From Halorubrum sp. JWXQ-INN 858 (GTDB taxonomy: Archaea > Halobacteriota > Halobacteria > Halobacteriales > Haloferacaceae): a stretch of 64,000 nt of DNA. The stretch is from contig NZ_WUAX01000011.1 of the NCBI RefSeq assembly GCF_009806985.1, positions 1-64,000 of the forward strand, in the 5' to 3' direction. Position numbers and translations under genes: made by a program. The notes below the pieces were generated by a model. The model had not been told where the DNA came from. It saw only the letters and a list, made by a program, of their open reading frames with translations, and did not search any database. Every line of letters begins with the position of its first letter. Position 1 is the stretch's first letter. Positions 50,039 through 58,904 of this stretch are shown piece after piece.

Positions 50039-51526
50039 ATGGACACCCTCGTCACCGACACCCTCCTGGTCACGATGGATCCCGACACGCCGGGCGGGAG
50101 CGGCGACCTCGGGATCGTCGAGCGCGGCGCGGTCGGCTGGACGGACGGCGAGATCGTCTACGTCGGACCCGCCGATGCGGTCGATCCCGCAGACGCCGAG
50201 CGCACGATCGACGGCGACGGTCGCCTCACCTGTCCCGGGTTCGTGAACGTCCACGTCCACGGCCGGCACTCGATCGTCCGGGGAGCGGCCCAGGACGTCC
50301 CGGAGATCGAGTGGATGGACCGCGCGCTCGGCCCGATCGTCGACCACGTGACGCCGGCCGACGGCGTGGTCGGCGCGCGGCTCACGGCGCTCGAAGCGAT
50401 CGCCTCCGGCACGACGACGATCGGCGAGTACGCGACCGACGTCGCCGCCCTCGTCGACGAGGTGTACCGCCCGCTCGGGCTCCGGGTCGTCGCGACCGAG
50501 ACGATAAACGAGCTTCCCGACACGTCCGACGTCCGAGACTCCGACGACTCCGACGACTCCGACGACTCCGGCGTCCGGGACCCCGACGAGCCCGTTCCGT
50601 TCGATCGGGAGCGCGGGGCCGCCGCGCTGGGTCGCGCGGAGGCGCTCTTCGAGCGGTACGCCGACGATCCCCTCGTCGAGCCGGCGTACGGGCCCCAAGC
50701 GCTGGACATGGTGTCGATGGACCGGCTCCGCGAGGTCGTCGACCGGGCCCGCGCGGCCGACCGGACGGTCCACATGCACGTCGCACAGGGCGACCGGGAG
50801 CGTCGCGGGATCGAGGCCCGGTACGGCGACGGCGAGACGACCGTCGGCGTCCTCGACGCCGCGGGGCTCCTCGGCGACCACCTGCTCGCGGCCCACCTAC
50901 ACGGCGCGACGGTCGACGAACGCGCGCGCCTCGCCGACGCGGGCGTCCGAATGGTCGGCTGCCCCTCGTCGATCACGGCGATCGACGGGATCGTGCCCCC
51001 GATCGTCGAGTACCGCGAGCACGGCGGCGACGTCGGGATCGGCACCGACCAAGCGCCCGGCCCGGGCGGGCACCACGCGCTCCGGGAGCTCCGGACGGCG
51101 GCCCTGCTCGCGAAGGCCGACCGCGGCGACCCGACCGCACTCGACGCGGCCGGCGCGCTGGAGATCGCGACGATCGGCGGGGCCCGGGCGCTCGGCATCG
51201 ACGACCGCGTCGGGTCGCTGTCGCCCGGGAAGCGGGCGGACGTCGCCGTCTACGACCTCGGGTCGGTGGGGGTCGCACCGACGGTGAACGACCCGTTCCA
51301 CACCGCGATCCCGAACCTGGTGTACGGGGCCGTCGGGAACGAGCTCGAGGCCGCCTTCGTCGACGGCGTCCAGCTCGTCTCCGCCGGCGGGATAGTGGGA
51401 CTCGACGCCGACGCGGTCGTCGCCGAGGCGAACGAGCGGGCCGAGCGGATCTTCGCCGACGCGGCGGCCGACTGGCGGGCCGCGGGCTCGACGCTCGTCG
51501 ACGACGTCGACGCGGGGCGGCTGTAG
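50039..51526 (+). CDS. Amidohydrolase (MTA/SAH deaminase-AtzB-like family)
   Basis: A 495-residue metal-dependent deaminase or hydrolase. Metal ligands are visible: His72-x-His74 (NVHVHGR), a His in MHVAQGD, a His in AHLHGAT and an Asp in GTDQAPG. PGFVNVHVHGRHSIVRGAAQD closely follows the chlorohydrolase/methylthioadenosine deaminase group. A low-complexity insert near residues 167-177 is four 9-bp DSD units (50537-50572). Context (an aminotransferase and methionine adenosyltransferase nearby) could suit methionine/SAH salvage, but substrate assignment is inference. Cytosolic. Confidence 0.82.
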   Translation: MDTLVTDTLLVTMDPDTPGGSGDLGIVERGAVGWTDGEIVYVGPADAVDPADAERTIDGDGRLTCPGFVNVHVHGRHSIVRGAAQDVPEIEWMDRALGPIVDHVTPADGVVGARLTALEAIASGTTTIGEYATDVAALVDEVYRPLGLRVVATETINELPDTSDVRDSDDSDDSDDSGVRDPDEPVPFDRERGAAALGRAEALFERYADDPLVEPAYGPQALDMVSMDRLREVVDRARAADRTVHMHVAQGDRERRGIEARYGDGETTVGVLDAAGLLGDHLLAAHLHGATVDERARLADAGVRMVGCPSSITAIDGIVPPIVEYREHGGDVGIGTDQAPGPGGHHALRELRTAALLAKADRGDPTALDAAGALEIATIGGARALGIDDRVGSLSPGKRADVAVYDLGSVGVAPTVNDPFHTAIPNLVYGAVGNELEAAFVDGVQLVSAGGIVGLDADAVVAEANERAERIFADAAADWRAAGSTLVDDVDAGRL

Positions 51527-51550
51527 CCCGCCGGCCGCACCCCTGTCCCG

Positions 51551-51654
51551 TTCGACCAGGCACCCCCACCAGCCCCTTCGACCGGGCGCTCCCACCGACC
51601 TCTCCGGCCGGGCGCCCTCTCCAGCCCCTTCGACCGAGCGCCCCCACTGGCCGT
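51551..51654. repeat. Degenerate 26-bp tandem repeat after the amidohydrolase stop
   Basis: Four units of about 26 bases (51551, 51577, 51603, 51629) each carry TTCGACCGGGCGCYCCC or a variant. The array lies 25 bases past the amidohydrolase stop and ends before the promoter (GTTATAAG, 51678) of the next gene. Confidence 0.7.
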
Positions 51655-51709
51655 TCTCGGCGCCGCGCCGGGGAGTCGTTATAAGTTCCGTCCGGACCGA
51701 CGAACGGGC

Positions 51710-51979
51710 ATGACGGACGACACTGAGGGCGAGTCGATCGGGGTGTCGGCGCCGAACCGGGCGGTCGTCGGCGCGACGCGCGGGGAGCGGGAGGTCGAGA
51801 TCGGACCGCCGAGCGACCAGCCGGACTACGCGGAGGTGACGGTGACCCGCGGGGACGACGGGATCGTCCTGAGCGTCGACGTGACCGCCGGCGATCTCGG
51901 GACCGGACACGCAGACGTGACGCTTTCCGGGGCGGAGGCCGCCGCGCTGGCCGATGCCCTGTCCGACCGGTCCGACTGA
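51710..51979 (+). CDS. Conserved small haloarchaeal protein (89 aa)
   Basis: An 89-residue acidic protein: MTDDTEGESIGVSAPNRAVVG at the start, then beta strands (YAEVTVTRGDDGIVLSVDVTAG) and a closing helix (SGAEAAALADALSDR). GTTATAAG (51678-51685) lies 24 bases before the ATG and supports a leaderless start. No known family is recognised with confidence. It converges on the TbsP-type regulator gene. Predicted cytosolic; function unknown. Confidence 0.6.
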   Translation: MTDDTEGESIGVSAPNRAVVGATRGEREVEIGPPSDQPDYAEVTVTRGDDGIVLSVDVTAGDLGTGHADVTLSGAEAAALADALSDRSD

Positions 51980-52046
51980 GTCGCCGGCGGCGGCACCGAC
52001 GGGACGACGGTACGCGACGCGTCCGAGGCTCCGACGACCGACGGGG

Positions 52047-52997
52047 TCAGGGCTTCCGATCCCACACCGGTCGGTCGTTCACGGGACGGGACGGAGCGCC
52101 GCCGCCAGCCTCCGTACTGCCGCCCGCCCCCGCGCCGCCGGCGCCCACGTCCCCCAGCCGGTCGCGGAGCAGGTCGACCAGCCGCGCCGGCGGCACGCGC
52201 AACAGCCCCTCGTCGACCGCGCGGAGCCGGTAGTGCGGGTGGCCGATGCCCATCGGGACCTTGACCGTCTCGATCAGGCCGCCCCGTTCGAGGGCTCGCC
52301 GATCGGCGGTGAGCGTCTGCCGGGGCGACACCCCGACGGAGGCGGCCCACGTCCCGACGTCGTTGAACAGGTGGTCGTGGCGGGCCGCCAGCGCGACGAG
52401 CAGCGTCCGGTCGGTGACGGGTTGCGACCGGTCGAGGTCCCCCGGGCCGAGCGCGTCGAGCACGGCGGTCAGCTCGGCGGCGAACCGCTCGTCCAGCGCG
52501 GACCGCGCCGACGAAGCGAGCCGCTCCCGCGAGGGCATGCCGACGGTGGCGGGGGTGCCCCCGTCGAACCACGCGCGAGCCGTTCGCCGCAGACGTTCGA
52601 CGCCGTTCTCGACCCCGTCTCCTGTTCCGTCGTCCTCCCCGTCCTCCGACCCACCCCCTACCGCGCGCTCGACGAGGAGCGTCCGGTTCCCCTCGGGCCC
52701 CGTGAGCGCGATTCCCCGATCGGGGGTCGCGATCAGCGTCCGGTCGGTCGCCGGGCCGTCGCTCGTCCGGAGATCGATCCCGCCACCGTCGGCGGCCCAC
52801 GTCGCGAGGTCGGTCCCGAGCACGAACGCGCGACCGAGCGCGTCGACGACCGCGGACGAACAGAGCAGCCGCCACGTGCCGCCGTCGGTTCGCCGCCTGG
52901 CGGCGAGCAGCGCCGGGAGGAGCTCGCGTCCGATCCCGACGGCGACGACGTTCCGCCGACCGACGAGGCCGGCTTCGAGGTCGTCGCTGACGTCCAT
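52047..52997 (-). CDS. tbsP: Transcriptional regulator TbsP (DUF5821 family)
   Basis: A 316-residue cytosolic regulator. The N-terminal half starts MDVSDDLEAGLVGRRNVVAVG and includes strands typical of the DUF5821 sensor part; residues about 190-265 form a winged helix (DRTLLVALAARHDHLFNDVGTWAASVGVSPRQTLTADRRALERGGLIETVKVP split around the recognition helix). The family includes TbsP of Haloferax, a partner of TrmB in control of gluconeogenic genes. A variable acidic linker lies near 112-130 and the C-terminus is Gly-rich. It is downstream of trmI in the same direction, separated by 28-bp repeats. Confidence 0.75.
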   Translation of the reverse strand: MDVSDDLEAGLVGRRNVVAVGIGRELLPALLAARRRTDGGTWRLLCSSAVVDALGRAFVLGTDLATWAADGGGIDLRTSDGPATDRTLIATPDRGIALTGPEGNRTLLVERAVGGGSEDGEDDGTGDGVENGVERLRRTARAWFDGGTPATVGMPSRERLASSARSALDERFAAELTAVLDALGPGDLDRSQPVTDRTLLVALAARHDHLFNDVGTWAASVGVSPRQTLTADRRALERGGLIETVKVPMGIGHPHYRLRAVDEGLLRVPPARLVDLLRDRLGDVGAGGAGAGGSTEAGGGAPSRPVNDRPVWDRKP

Positions 52998-53020
52998 GGC
53001 ACGTGTTGGTCGACGCCGAC

Positions 53021-53097
53021 GGATGAACGTTCCGCCGATCAGGACGACGGACGAACGTTCCGCCGGTCAGGACGACGGACGAACGTTCCGCCGGTCA
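53021..53097. repeat. 28-bp tandem repeat running into the trmI stop codon
   Basis: Units lie at 53021-53048 and 53049-53076, then a partial unit to 53097 (GGACGAACGTTCCGCCGGTCA). The final TCA is the trmI stop codon read on the minus strand, so the array begins on the gene's last codon. It lies between trmI and tbsP. Confidence 0.9.
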
Positions 53098-53835
53098 GGG
53101 AGCCCGCGCGAAAACGAGGTAGCCGGTGTGACCGACGCCGGCGGTCGACGGGCGCGACCCTCGGTCGGAGAAGTCCATCTCCCGCTGGATCGTCTCGATC
53201 GCCTCGATCCCGACGAGCCCGGCGTCGCGGGCGGCCGTCACGATCTCCCGAGTCCCCTCGACGAACGGGGAGTACGCCGCGAGGAACCCGCCGGAGACGA
53301 GCAGGTCCGGCGCGCGCGCGACGGCGTCGGGGGCGTCGCCGGTGTCGAGGGTGAGAACGTCGAACGGCTCGCCGGCGGCGAGGTCGTCGAGCTCGTCGAC
53401 CACGTCGCCGGTCCGGACGTCGACGCGCTCCGCGACGCCCGCCGTTTCGGTGTTTCGGCGGGCGACGTCGGCGAAGTCGGCGTCGATCTCGTAGGTGGTC
53501 ACGGCAGCGCCCGCACGGCCGAGGTACACCGAGAGGATCCCGGAGCCGGTGCCCGCGTCGAGGACGCGGTCGCCGGCGGAGACGCCGGTGTGGCCCATCA
53601 CGAGCCCGACGTCGCGCGGCATCATCGGCGCGCCCGTCCGCTCGAGGTGGTCGAACAGGTCCGGGCCGCGGAGCTCGCGGACCTCGAAGACGGTCCCGAG
53701 ATGGGTCTCGACGGTGTCGCCGGCCTCGACGTCCGCGGGCACCTCGATGACGCCGAGATCGGTTCCGAACTCCTCGCCCGGCGAGAGCAGGTACTCCCGG
53801 TCGCCGTGGACCAGGAGGTACGCGGCGTCGGTCAC
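53095..53835 (-). CDS. trmI: tRNA (adenine-N1)-methyltransferase TrmI
   Basis: A 246-residue SAM-dependent methyltransferase that in Archaea makes m1A57/58 in the T loop of tRNA. The N-terminal domain (1-70, SPGEEFGTDLGVIEVP) matches TrmI, and the Rossmann part has motif I LDAGTGSG (about 92-99) and the typical tail motif DVLTLDTGDAPDAV. IQREMDF near the C-terminus and PMMPRDVGLVMGHTGVSAGD before motif I are family hallmarks. The start overlaps the NAC stop (ATGA), so it is co-translated with NAC. Confidence 0.9.
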   Translation of the reverse strand: MTDAAYLLVHGDREYLLSPGEEFGTDLGVIEVPADVEAGDTVETHLGTVFEVRELRGPDLFDHLERTGAPMMPRDVGLVMGHTGVSAGDRVLDAGTGSGILSVYLGRAGAAVTTYEIDADFADVARRNTETAGVAERVDVRTGDVVDELDDLAAGEPFDVLTLDTGDAPDAVARAPDLLVSGGFLAAYSPFVEGTREIVTAARDAGLVGIEAIETIQREMDFSDRGSRPSTAGVGHTGYLVFARAP

Positions 53836-54224
53836 TCCAGGGTCGCGATCGCGGCGGCGAGGTCGCCGTCGGTCGCCTCAAGGGCCTCGCGGGCGGCGTC
53901 CTCGGGGACTCCCGCGCGCTCCGCGACGATCGCCACGTCGGACTCGGGGATCGCGCCCGCGACATCGTCCGAGGCGTCGTCAGCGTCGGCGTCGGCTCCG
54001 GCACCGCCGACGCCGGCGTCGTCGACCTCCTCGGGGTCGCCGACGATCTGGTACGTCTGCTGGCCCTGTGCGTCCATTCGGGTGACCTGCGGCCCCTCGA
54101 ACACGAGGTCGCCGTCGGCCGTCTCGATGACGACTCGCTCGGCGTCGAGCTCGTCGACGTCGATACCCATCTGCTTCATCATCTGCTTCATCTTGCGCGG
54201 GTTCATCCCGCCGCCTCCGAACAT
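53832..54224 (-). CDS. nac: Nascent polypeptide-associated complex protein (archaeal NAC)
   Basis: A 130-residue ribosome-associated chaperone that meets new chains at the exit tunnel. MFGGGGMNPRKMKQMMKQMGI leads into the NAC beta-barrel (about 20-62, DELDAERVVIETADGDLVFEGPQ...), followed by a Gly/Asp linker (70-88) and a C-terminal UBA domain (about 92-130, VAIVAERAGVPEDAAREALEATDGDLAAAI). This domain order is diagnostic. First gene of the nac-trmI-tbsP row, linking translation and tRNA modification. ATG chosen at 54224. Confidence 0.93.
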   Translation of the reverse strand: MFGGGGMNPRKMKQMMKQMGIDVDELDAERVVIETADGDLVFEGPQVTRMDAQGQQTYQIVGDPEEVDDAGVGGAGADADADDASDDVAGAIPESDVAIVAERAGVPEDAAREALEATDGDLAAAIATLE

Positions 54225-54346
54225 GGCCGTAGGTTGGACCGGAGGAGACAAAAAGGGTGGCGAACGCCGACGGACACCTCGACGCCGCCGTCGTCCTCGC
54301 TCGCCGCGATGCCGGGTTTGATACCTCGGGGCGTGAAGGGGCTCGC

Positions 54347-55246
54347 ATGGAGCTCGCAGACCGGACGTGGCCGGAGCTCGGCGCATACGTCGCCGAGGAG
54401 TCCGTCGCCGTCGTCCCCCTCGGCTCGACCGAACAGCACGGCCCGCACCTCCCGCTCGCCACCGACCACCTCATCGCCGAGGCGCTCGCGACCGCCGCCG
54501 CCGACCGGACCGGGTTCCTCCGGACGCCGACGGTCGACGTCGGAGTGAGCCCGCACCACCGGCAGTTCCACGGGACGATGTGGGTCGATCCGCCGGCGTT
54601 CCGCGACTACGTCGAGAGCTTCACGCGCAACCTCGCGTACCACGGGATCGACCGCGTCGTCTACGTGAACGCCCACGGCGGCAACGTCCCGCACCTCCGT
54701 GAGGTCGGGCGTCGGCTCCACCGGGCGGGCGAGGTGTACGCGATCGAGTGGATGTGGGACGAGTCGATCCCCGGCCTCGTCGACGAGCTGTTCGCGCACA
54801 ACGGGCCGCACGCCGGTCCCAAGGAGACGGCGATGATCACCCACATCGCCCCCGAGCTGGTCCGCGAGGGGGAACTCGAGACCGCCCGCGACGGCGGGCT
54901 CGTCGACCTCGCGGACTCGGGCTCGGTCGTCCACGGGGCCCGAACGAACTACGACGCGATCGACAACTCCGGCAACGGCGGCTTCGGCGACCCGACGGAC
55001 GTGACCCCCGAGAAGGCCGAGCGGCTGTTCGAGGCCGCTGCCGACCAGCTCGTCGCCCTGCTGGAGTGGCTCGACGCGCAGGCGCTCGAGGACCTGATGC
55101 CCGCCGCGCACGTCGACCCGCAGCCGGGAAGCGCGCGATCGGGGGGTACGCGGGCGAGCGGCGCGCAACCGAGCAGCGTGCACCCGGACGGTACGCAATC
55201 GGGCAGTACGCAGTCGGACGGTACGCAACCGGGCAGCGAACGCTGA
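54347..55246 (+). CDS. Creatininase-family amide hydrolase (ArfB-like)
   Basis: A 299-residue member of the creatininase family. Metal ligands appear at Glu29, His31 and Asp40 (STEQHGPHLPLATD), with NAHGGN and the KETAM region following. In methanogens ArfB of this family removes formate from an intermediate of F420 and riboflavin synthesis, and that is a reasonable guess here; creatinine or mycofactocin-type roles are alternatives. The last 40 residues are a Gly/Ser/Thr tail made of 15-bp DNA repeats. The ATG is preceded by no strong box; upstream in-frame sequence looks non-coding. Confidence 0.8.
   Translation: MELADRTWPELGAYVAEESVAVVPLGSTEQHGPHLPLATDHLIAEALATAAADRTGFLRTPTVDVGVSPHHRQFHGTMWVDPPAFRDYVESFTRNLAYHGIDRVVYVNAHGGNVPHLREVGRRLHRAGEVYAIEWMWDESIPGLVDELFAHNGPHAGPKETAMITHIAPELVREGELETARDGGLVDLADSGSVVHGARTNYDAIDNSGNGGFGDPTDVTPEKAERLFEAAADQLVALLEWLDAQALEDLMPAAHVDPQPGSARSGGTRASGAQPSSVHPDGTQSGSTQSDGTQPGSER
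55155..55243. repeat. 15-bp in-frame repeat in the creatininase C-terminus
   Basis: Degenerate 15-base units such as GACGGTACGCAATCG and GGCAGTACGCAGTCG recur about five or six times up to the stop codon, encoding SGSTQ/DGTQP-like pentapeptides in the tail. Confidence 0.7.
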
Positions 55247-55312
55247 GCCGCCGGCTGCGCCGGCCCGCAGGGCGGCGGCCGCCAGTATCCTTATGTATCG
55301 ATCGTGCGAGTG

Positions 55313-55801
55313 ATGGACATGGAGATCGAACAGTACCGCGACGCGGTCGCGGCGGCGGCGCGGGAACACGGCTTCGACCCGGTCGCCCCCGACCACGACC
55401 GGTTCGATCGGGCCTGGGAGACGAGCGCCGACGACCGAACGATCGGGGACCTCCGGTCGCTTGCGACCGTGGTCGACGCGACCGGGTACGGTCCCGACGA
55501 CGTCCGGGCGGACGTCGAACGGTTCCGCGAGGCCCTGATCGATCGGTTCGGGACGAGCCGGGAGGCGTCGACGACGCTGTTCGGCTACGTGACGTTCGCC
55601 CACCCGGATCCCGACCCGGAGTCGATCGCGACAGCGATCGACGACCACACCGTCGCCGACCGCCGGTCGTGTGTGTTCCCGCTCGTGTACGACCTCGGCG
55701 AGAGAACCTTACACACACATCCCGTGCCGCGGCTGAAGAAACGCGGGCTCTACCGGCGGCAGGTCACGGACGCGGAGCGGCTGTTCGACGCGGAGGGATG
55801 A
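55313..55801 (+). CDS. Conserved haloarchaeal protein of unknown function (162 aa)
   Basis: A 162-residue soluble protein. From [22 protein letters not shown] it runs through helices to a conserved middle ([33 protein letters not shown]) and [38 protein letters not shown] near the end. A TTATGTA box at 55291 lies about 20-25 bases upstream; the ATG at 55319 is a possible alternative. The family is haloarchaeal as far as I recall. Cytosolic and not linked to neighbours. Confidence 0.6.
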   Translation: MDMEIEQYRDAVAAAAREHGFDPVAPDHDRFDRAWETSADDRTIGDLRSLATVVDATGYGPDDVRADVERFREALIDRFGTSREASTTLFGYVTFAHPDPDPESIATAIDDHTVADRRSCVFPLVYDLGERTLHTHPVPRLKKRGLYRRQVTDAERLFDAEG

Positions 55802-55949
55802 GCCACGGTCCCCGCCCCGACTTCTCGCCGCGTTCGTGACACCGCCGTCACGTGACGTCGACCGAGTGCGCTCGACCCCACCGCCGTCACGCGACTCCCT
55901 CACCTCGCGACCTCCACACTTAAGTTTCGGTCGACCGACCGGATCAGTA

Positions 55950-57626
55950 ATGTTCGACCCCGAGGAACTCGACGCGATCCGCGAGGCGAAAGCGGCGTGG
56001 GAGGAGGGCCCCTACGACGCGACCGTCGACCGGTTCGGGGAGCGGCGCGACGCCTTCACGACCGACACCGGCGGCCAGTCGGTCGACGCGCTGTACACGC
56101 CGGCGGACGTCGCCGACCACGACTACCGCGACGACGTCGGCTTCCCGGGCGCGGAGCCGTACACCCGCGGCGTCTACTCGACGATGCACCGGGGGCGGCT
56201 CTGGACGATGCGACAGTACGCCGGGATGGGCACCGCCGCGGAGACCAACGAGCGGTTCTCGTATCTGATCGACCAGGGCTCCTCCGGGCTCTCGATGGCG
56301 TTCGACCTCCCGACGCAGATGGGGTACGACTCCGACGCGGCGATGGCCGAGGGGGAAGTCGGCCGATCGGGCGTCGCCATCGACACGCTCGACGACTTCG
56401 AGACGGTGTTCGAAGGGATCCCGCTCGACTCGGTGTCGACGTCGATGACGATCAACGCGCCCGCCGTGGTCCTGCTCGCCATGTACGTCGCGATGGGTGA
56501 CAAGCAGGGCGTCCCCCGAGAGGAGCTCCGCGGAACCGTCCAGAACGACATCATGAAGGAGTACGTCGCGCGGAACCTCTACATCTATCCGCCCGAGCCC
56601 TCGATGCGGCTCATCACCGACGTCTTCGAGTTCTGTGCGGCGGAGGTGCCCAACTTCAACACCATCTCCATCTCGGGGTATCACATCCGGGAGGCCGGCT
56701 CGACGGCGGCCCAGGAGGTCGCGTTCACCCTCGCGAACGGGATCGAGTACGTGGAGGCGGCCGTCGAGGCCGGTCTCGACGTCGACGCGTTCGCGCCGCA
56801 GCTCTCGTTTTTCTTCAACGCCCACAACAACGTCCTCGAGGAGGCCGCGAAGTTCCGCGCCGCCCGGCGGATGTGGGCGCGGATCATGGAGGACCGGTTC
56901 TCGCCCGCGGACCCGAAGTCGAAACAGCTCAAGTTCCACACGCAGACGGGCGGCTCCACCCTGACGGCCCAACAGATCGAGAACAACGTCGTCAGGGTGG
57001 CGTACCAAGCGCTCGCGGCCGTGCTCGGCGGCACGCAGAGCCTCCACACCAACGGGAAAGACGAGGCGCTCGCGCTCCCCACGGAACGGTCCGTCCGGAC
57101 CGCGCTCCGGACCCAGCAGATCCTCGCACACGAGTCGGGGGCCGCGGACACGATCGATCCCCTCGCGGGGTCGTACTACGTCGAGAGCCTCACCGACGGG
57201 ATCGAGGCGGAGGCGTTCGATATCCTCGAGGAGATCGACCGCCGTGGCGGGGCGTTAGCGGCCGTCGAGAACCAGTGGGTTCAACGGCAGATCCAGGACG
57301 TCGCCTTCGAGCGACAGCGCGAGATCGAGGCCGGCGAGCGGGTCATCGTCGGCGTCAACGAGTACGAGGTCGACGAGGAGCCGGAGATGGGTCTCGAGGA
57401 GGTCGACCCCGATCAGGAGCAGGCTCAACGGGAGCGGCTGGCGGCCGTGCGCTCCGACCGCGACGAGGAAGCGGTCGCCGACGCGCTCGCGGCCGTCAGG
57501 GAGGCCGCACGCGGGGACGAGAACGTGGTCCCGCACGTCGTCGACGCCGTCAAGGCGTACGCGACGGTACAGGAGGTGTCCGACACGTTCCGCGCGGAGT
57601 TCGGCGAGTACACGCCGAACCGGTGA
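55950..57626 (+). CDS. mcmA: Methylmalonyl-CoA mutase large (catalytic) subunit
   Basis: A 558-residue acyl-CoA mutase alpha subunit without its B12-binding domain, which in Haloarchaea is encoded separately. The barrel signature is clear: [22 protein letters not shown] then [36 protein letters not shown], later [16 protein letters not shown] and [20 protein letters not shown]. It isomerises methylmalonyl-CoA to succinyl-CoA, the last step in propionyl-CoA use and part of the methylaspartate cycle. The small subunit is not in this window. ATG 55950 begins the conserved [13 protein letters not shown]. Confidence 0.93.
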   Translation: MFDPEELDAIREAKAAWEEGPYDATVDRFGERRDAFTTDTGGQSVDALYTPADVADHDYRDDVGFPGAEPYTRGVYSTMHRGRLWTMRQYAGMGTAAETNERFSYLIDQGSSGLSMAFDLPTQMGYDSDAAMAEGEVGRSGVAIDTLDDFETVFEGIPLDSVSTSMTINAPAVVLLAMYVAMGDKQGVPREELRGTVQNDIMKEYVARNLYIYPPEPSMRLITDVFEFCAAEVPNFNTISISGYHIREAGSTAAQEVAFTLANGIEYVEAAVEAGLDVDAFAPQLSFFFNAHNNVLEEAAKFRAARRMWARIMEDRFSPADPKSKQLKFHTQTGGSTLTAQQIENNVVRVAYQALAAVLGGTQSLHTNGKDEALALPTERSVRTALRTQQILAHESGAADTIDPLAGSYYVESLTDGIEAEAFDILEEIDRRGGALAAVENQWVQRQIQDVAFERQREIEAGERVIVGVNEYEVDEEPEMGLEEVDPDQEQAQRERLAAVRSDRDEEAVADALAAVREAARGDENVVPHVVDAVKAYATVQEVSDTFRAEFGEYTPNR

Positions 57627-57708
57627 GGTCGCGGGAGCGCTGCGGCGGAAAAACGCACTGCGCCGGCCTCGTTTCGATCGCGTAGCGGATCGTCCGACCG
57701 CGTCCTGA

Positions 57709-58659
57709 TTAGGGCTGTCCGCCGAACGCGGTCGGCTCCTCCCAGGCGTCGCGGCCCGAGACGGTCCGCTGCGGGAACGGGATCGTGATGTCCGCCTCGT
57801 CGAACCGCTCTTTGACCGACTGGACGTAGTCGGCGCGGATCTTCACGAAGTCCGAGCGCGAGGGGTTGTCGATCCAGATGCGCGACTGGAGGCCGATGTA
57901 CGAGTCGGCGAGCTCGTTCAGTCGGACGGAGGGGGCCGGGTCGTCGAGGATCCCCTCGTGTGCGTCGGCCTCCTCGACGATGATCTCCGTGGCCCGGTCG
58001 ATGTCGTCCTCGTAATCGATCCCGAAGACGAACTTGAGCCGCAGCGTCTTCTTCGCGACCGGGTTCTTCACGACCCCGCTGGTGAGCGCGTGGTTCGGCA
58101 CGGTGAGCAGCTCGTTGTCGAACGTCCGCACGCGCGTCACGCGGAACGAGATGTCCTCGACGACGCCGGAGTTGTCGTCCCACTCGATCCAGTCGCCGAT
58201 CTTGAACGGCTTGTCCGTGTAGATGAAGATCCCGGCGACGAAGTTCCGGATCACGTCCTGTAAGGCGAACCCGACCGCGAGCGTCGCCGCCGCGGCGATC
58301 GTCGCCAGCGACTGCAGGAAGTCGTCGTAGCCGGCCGCCCCGAACGCGACGGTGACGCCGGCGAACAGAACGACGAACGTCGCGATCTTGTTCAACGGCC
58401 GTCGCGCGTGCGGTTCGAGCCCCTGTCGGTCCAGCAGTCGCTCGACCAGCGGGTTGAGGACCGACTTGTTCAGCACGTACACCGCGAAGAGCACGACGAC
58501 GAAGATCGCCGCGGAGACGACGATCCCGGAGGCAGGCCCCAAGAACGGCTCCAGGAAGTCACGGATCGGCGCGACCTGCGCCGGAACGGTCGCTTCCTGC
58601 ATCGGGGCGGTCGTCTCCCGGGTCGGGGCGATCACCGCCTGAAGCGGCCCCGCCGCCAT
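57709..58659 (-). CDS. Mechanosensitive channel MscS family
   Basis: A 316-residue MscS-type channel that opens under membrane tension to release solutes. Three hydrophobic helices lie at about 44-64, 88-108 and 113-140, the last being the pore helix (ATLAVGFALQDVIRNFVAGIFIY). Then follows the beta domain (KIGDWIEWDDNSGVVEDISFRVTRVRTFDNELLTVPNHAL) and the C-terminal alpha/beta part. The gene is directly downstream of yhbY on the minus strand, with ATGA-type overlap. Confidence 0.92.
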   Translation of the reverse strand: MAAGPLQAVIAPTRETTAPMQEATVPAQVAPIRDFLEPFLGPASGIVVSAAIFVVVLFAVYVLNKSVLNPLVERLLDRQGLEPHARRPLNKIATFVVLFAGVTVAFGAAGYDDFLQSLATIAAAATLAVGFALQDVIRNFVAGIFIYTDKPFKIGDWIEWDDNSGVVEDISFRVTRVRTFDNELLTVPNHALTSGVVKNPVAKKTLRLKFVFGIDYEDDIDRATEIIVEEADAHEGILDDPAPSVRLNELADSYIGLQSRIWIDNPSRSDFVKIRADYVQSVKERFDEADITIPFPQRTVSGRDAWEEPTAFGGQP

Positions 58660-58904
58660 CAGTGGAGGACGGCCGTGTTCCCGCGCGTCTCGACGAGGTC
58701 AGCGCCGACCGCCTCGGCCAGCTCCGCGGCGAGGTCGTCGGTCGAGGTCCCGCCACGGGCCGCCCGCAGGAACTTGACCTTGACGAGCTTCCGGTCGTCC
58801 AGCTGGTCGTCAAGCTCGTCGACGACCGCGTCGATACCCGCCTTGCCGACCCAGACGGTGACGTCGAGGTCGTGCGCCTCCTTTCGGAGCTGTTGGTCGC
58901 TCAT
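58659..58904 (-). CDS. YhbY-family CRM-domain RNA-binding protein
   Basis: An 81-residue stand-alone CRM (CRS1-YhbY) domain protein. It shows the alpha-beta pattern RKEAHDLDVTVWVGKAGIDAVVDELDDQL and KLVKVKFLRAA, with the GKAG loop (20-23) typical of the family, shortened from the bacterial GKxG form. CRM domains bind RNA and associate with ribosome assembly. The ATG at 58904 follows the conserved MSDQQLRKEA. It overlaps mscS, an odd partner, so the two are translationally coupled. Confidence 0.85.
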   Translation of the reverse strand: MSDQQLRKEAHDLDVTVWVGKAGIDAVVDELDDQLDDRKLVKVKFLRAARGGTSTDDLAAELAEAVGADLVETRGNTAVLH

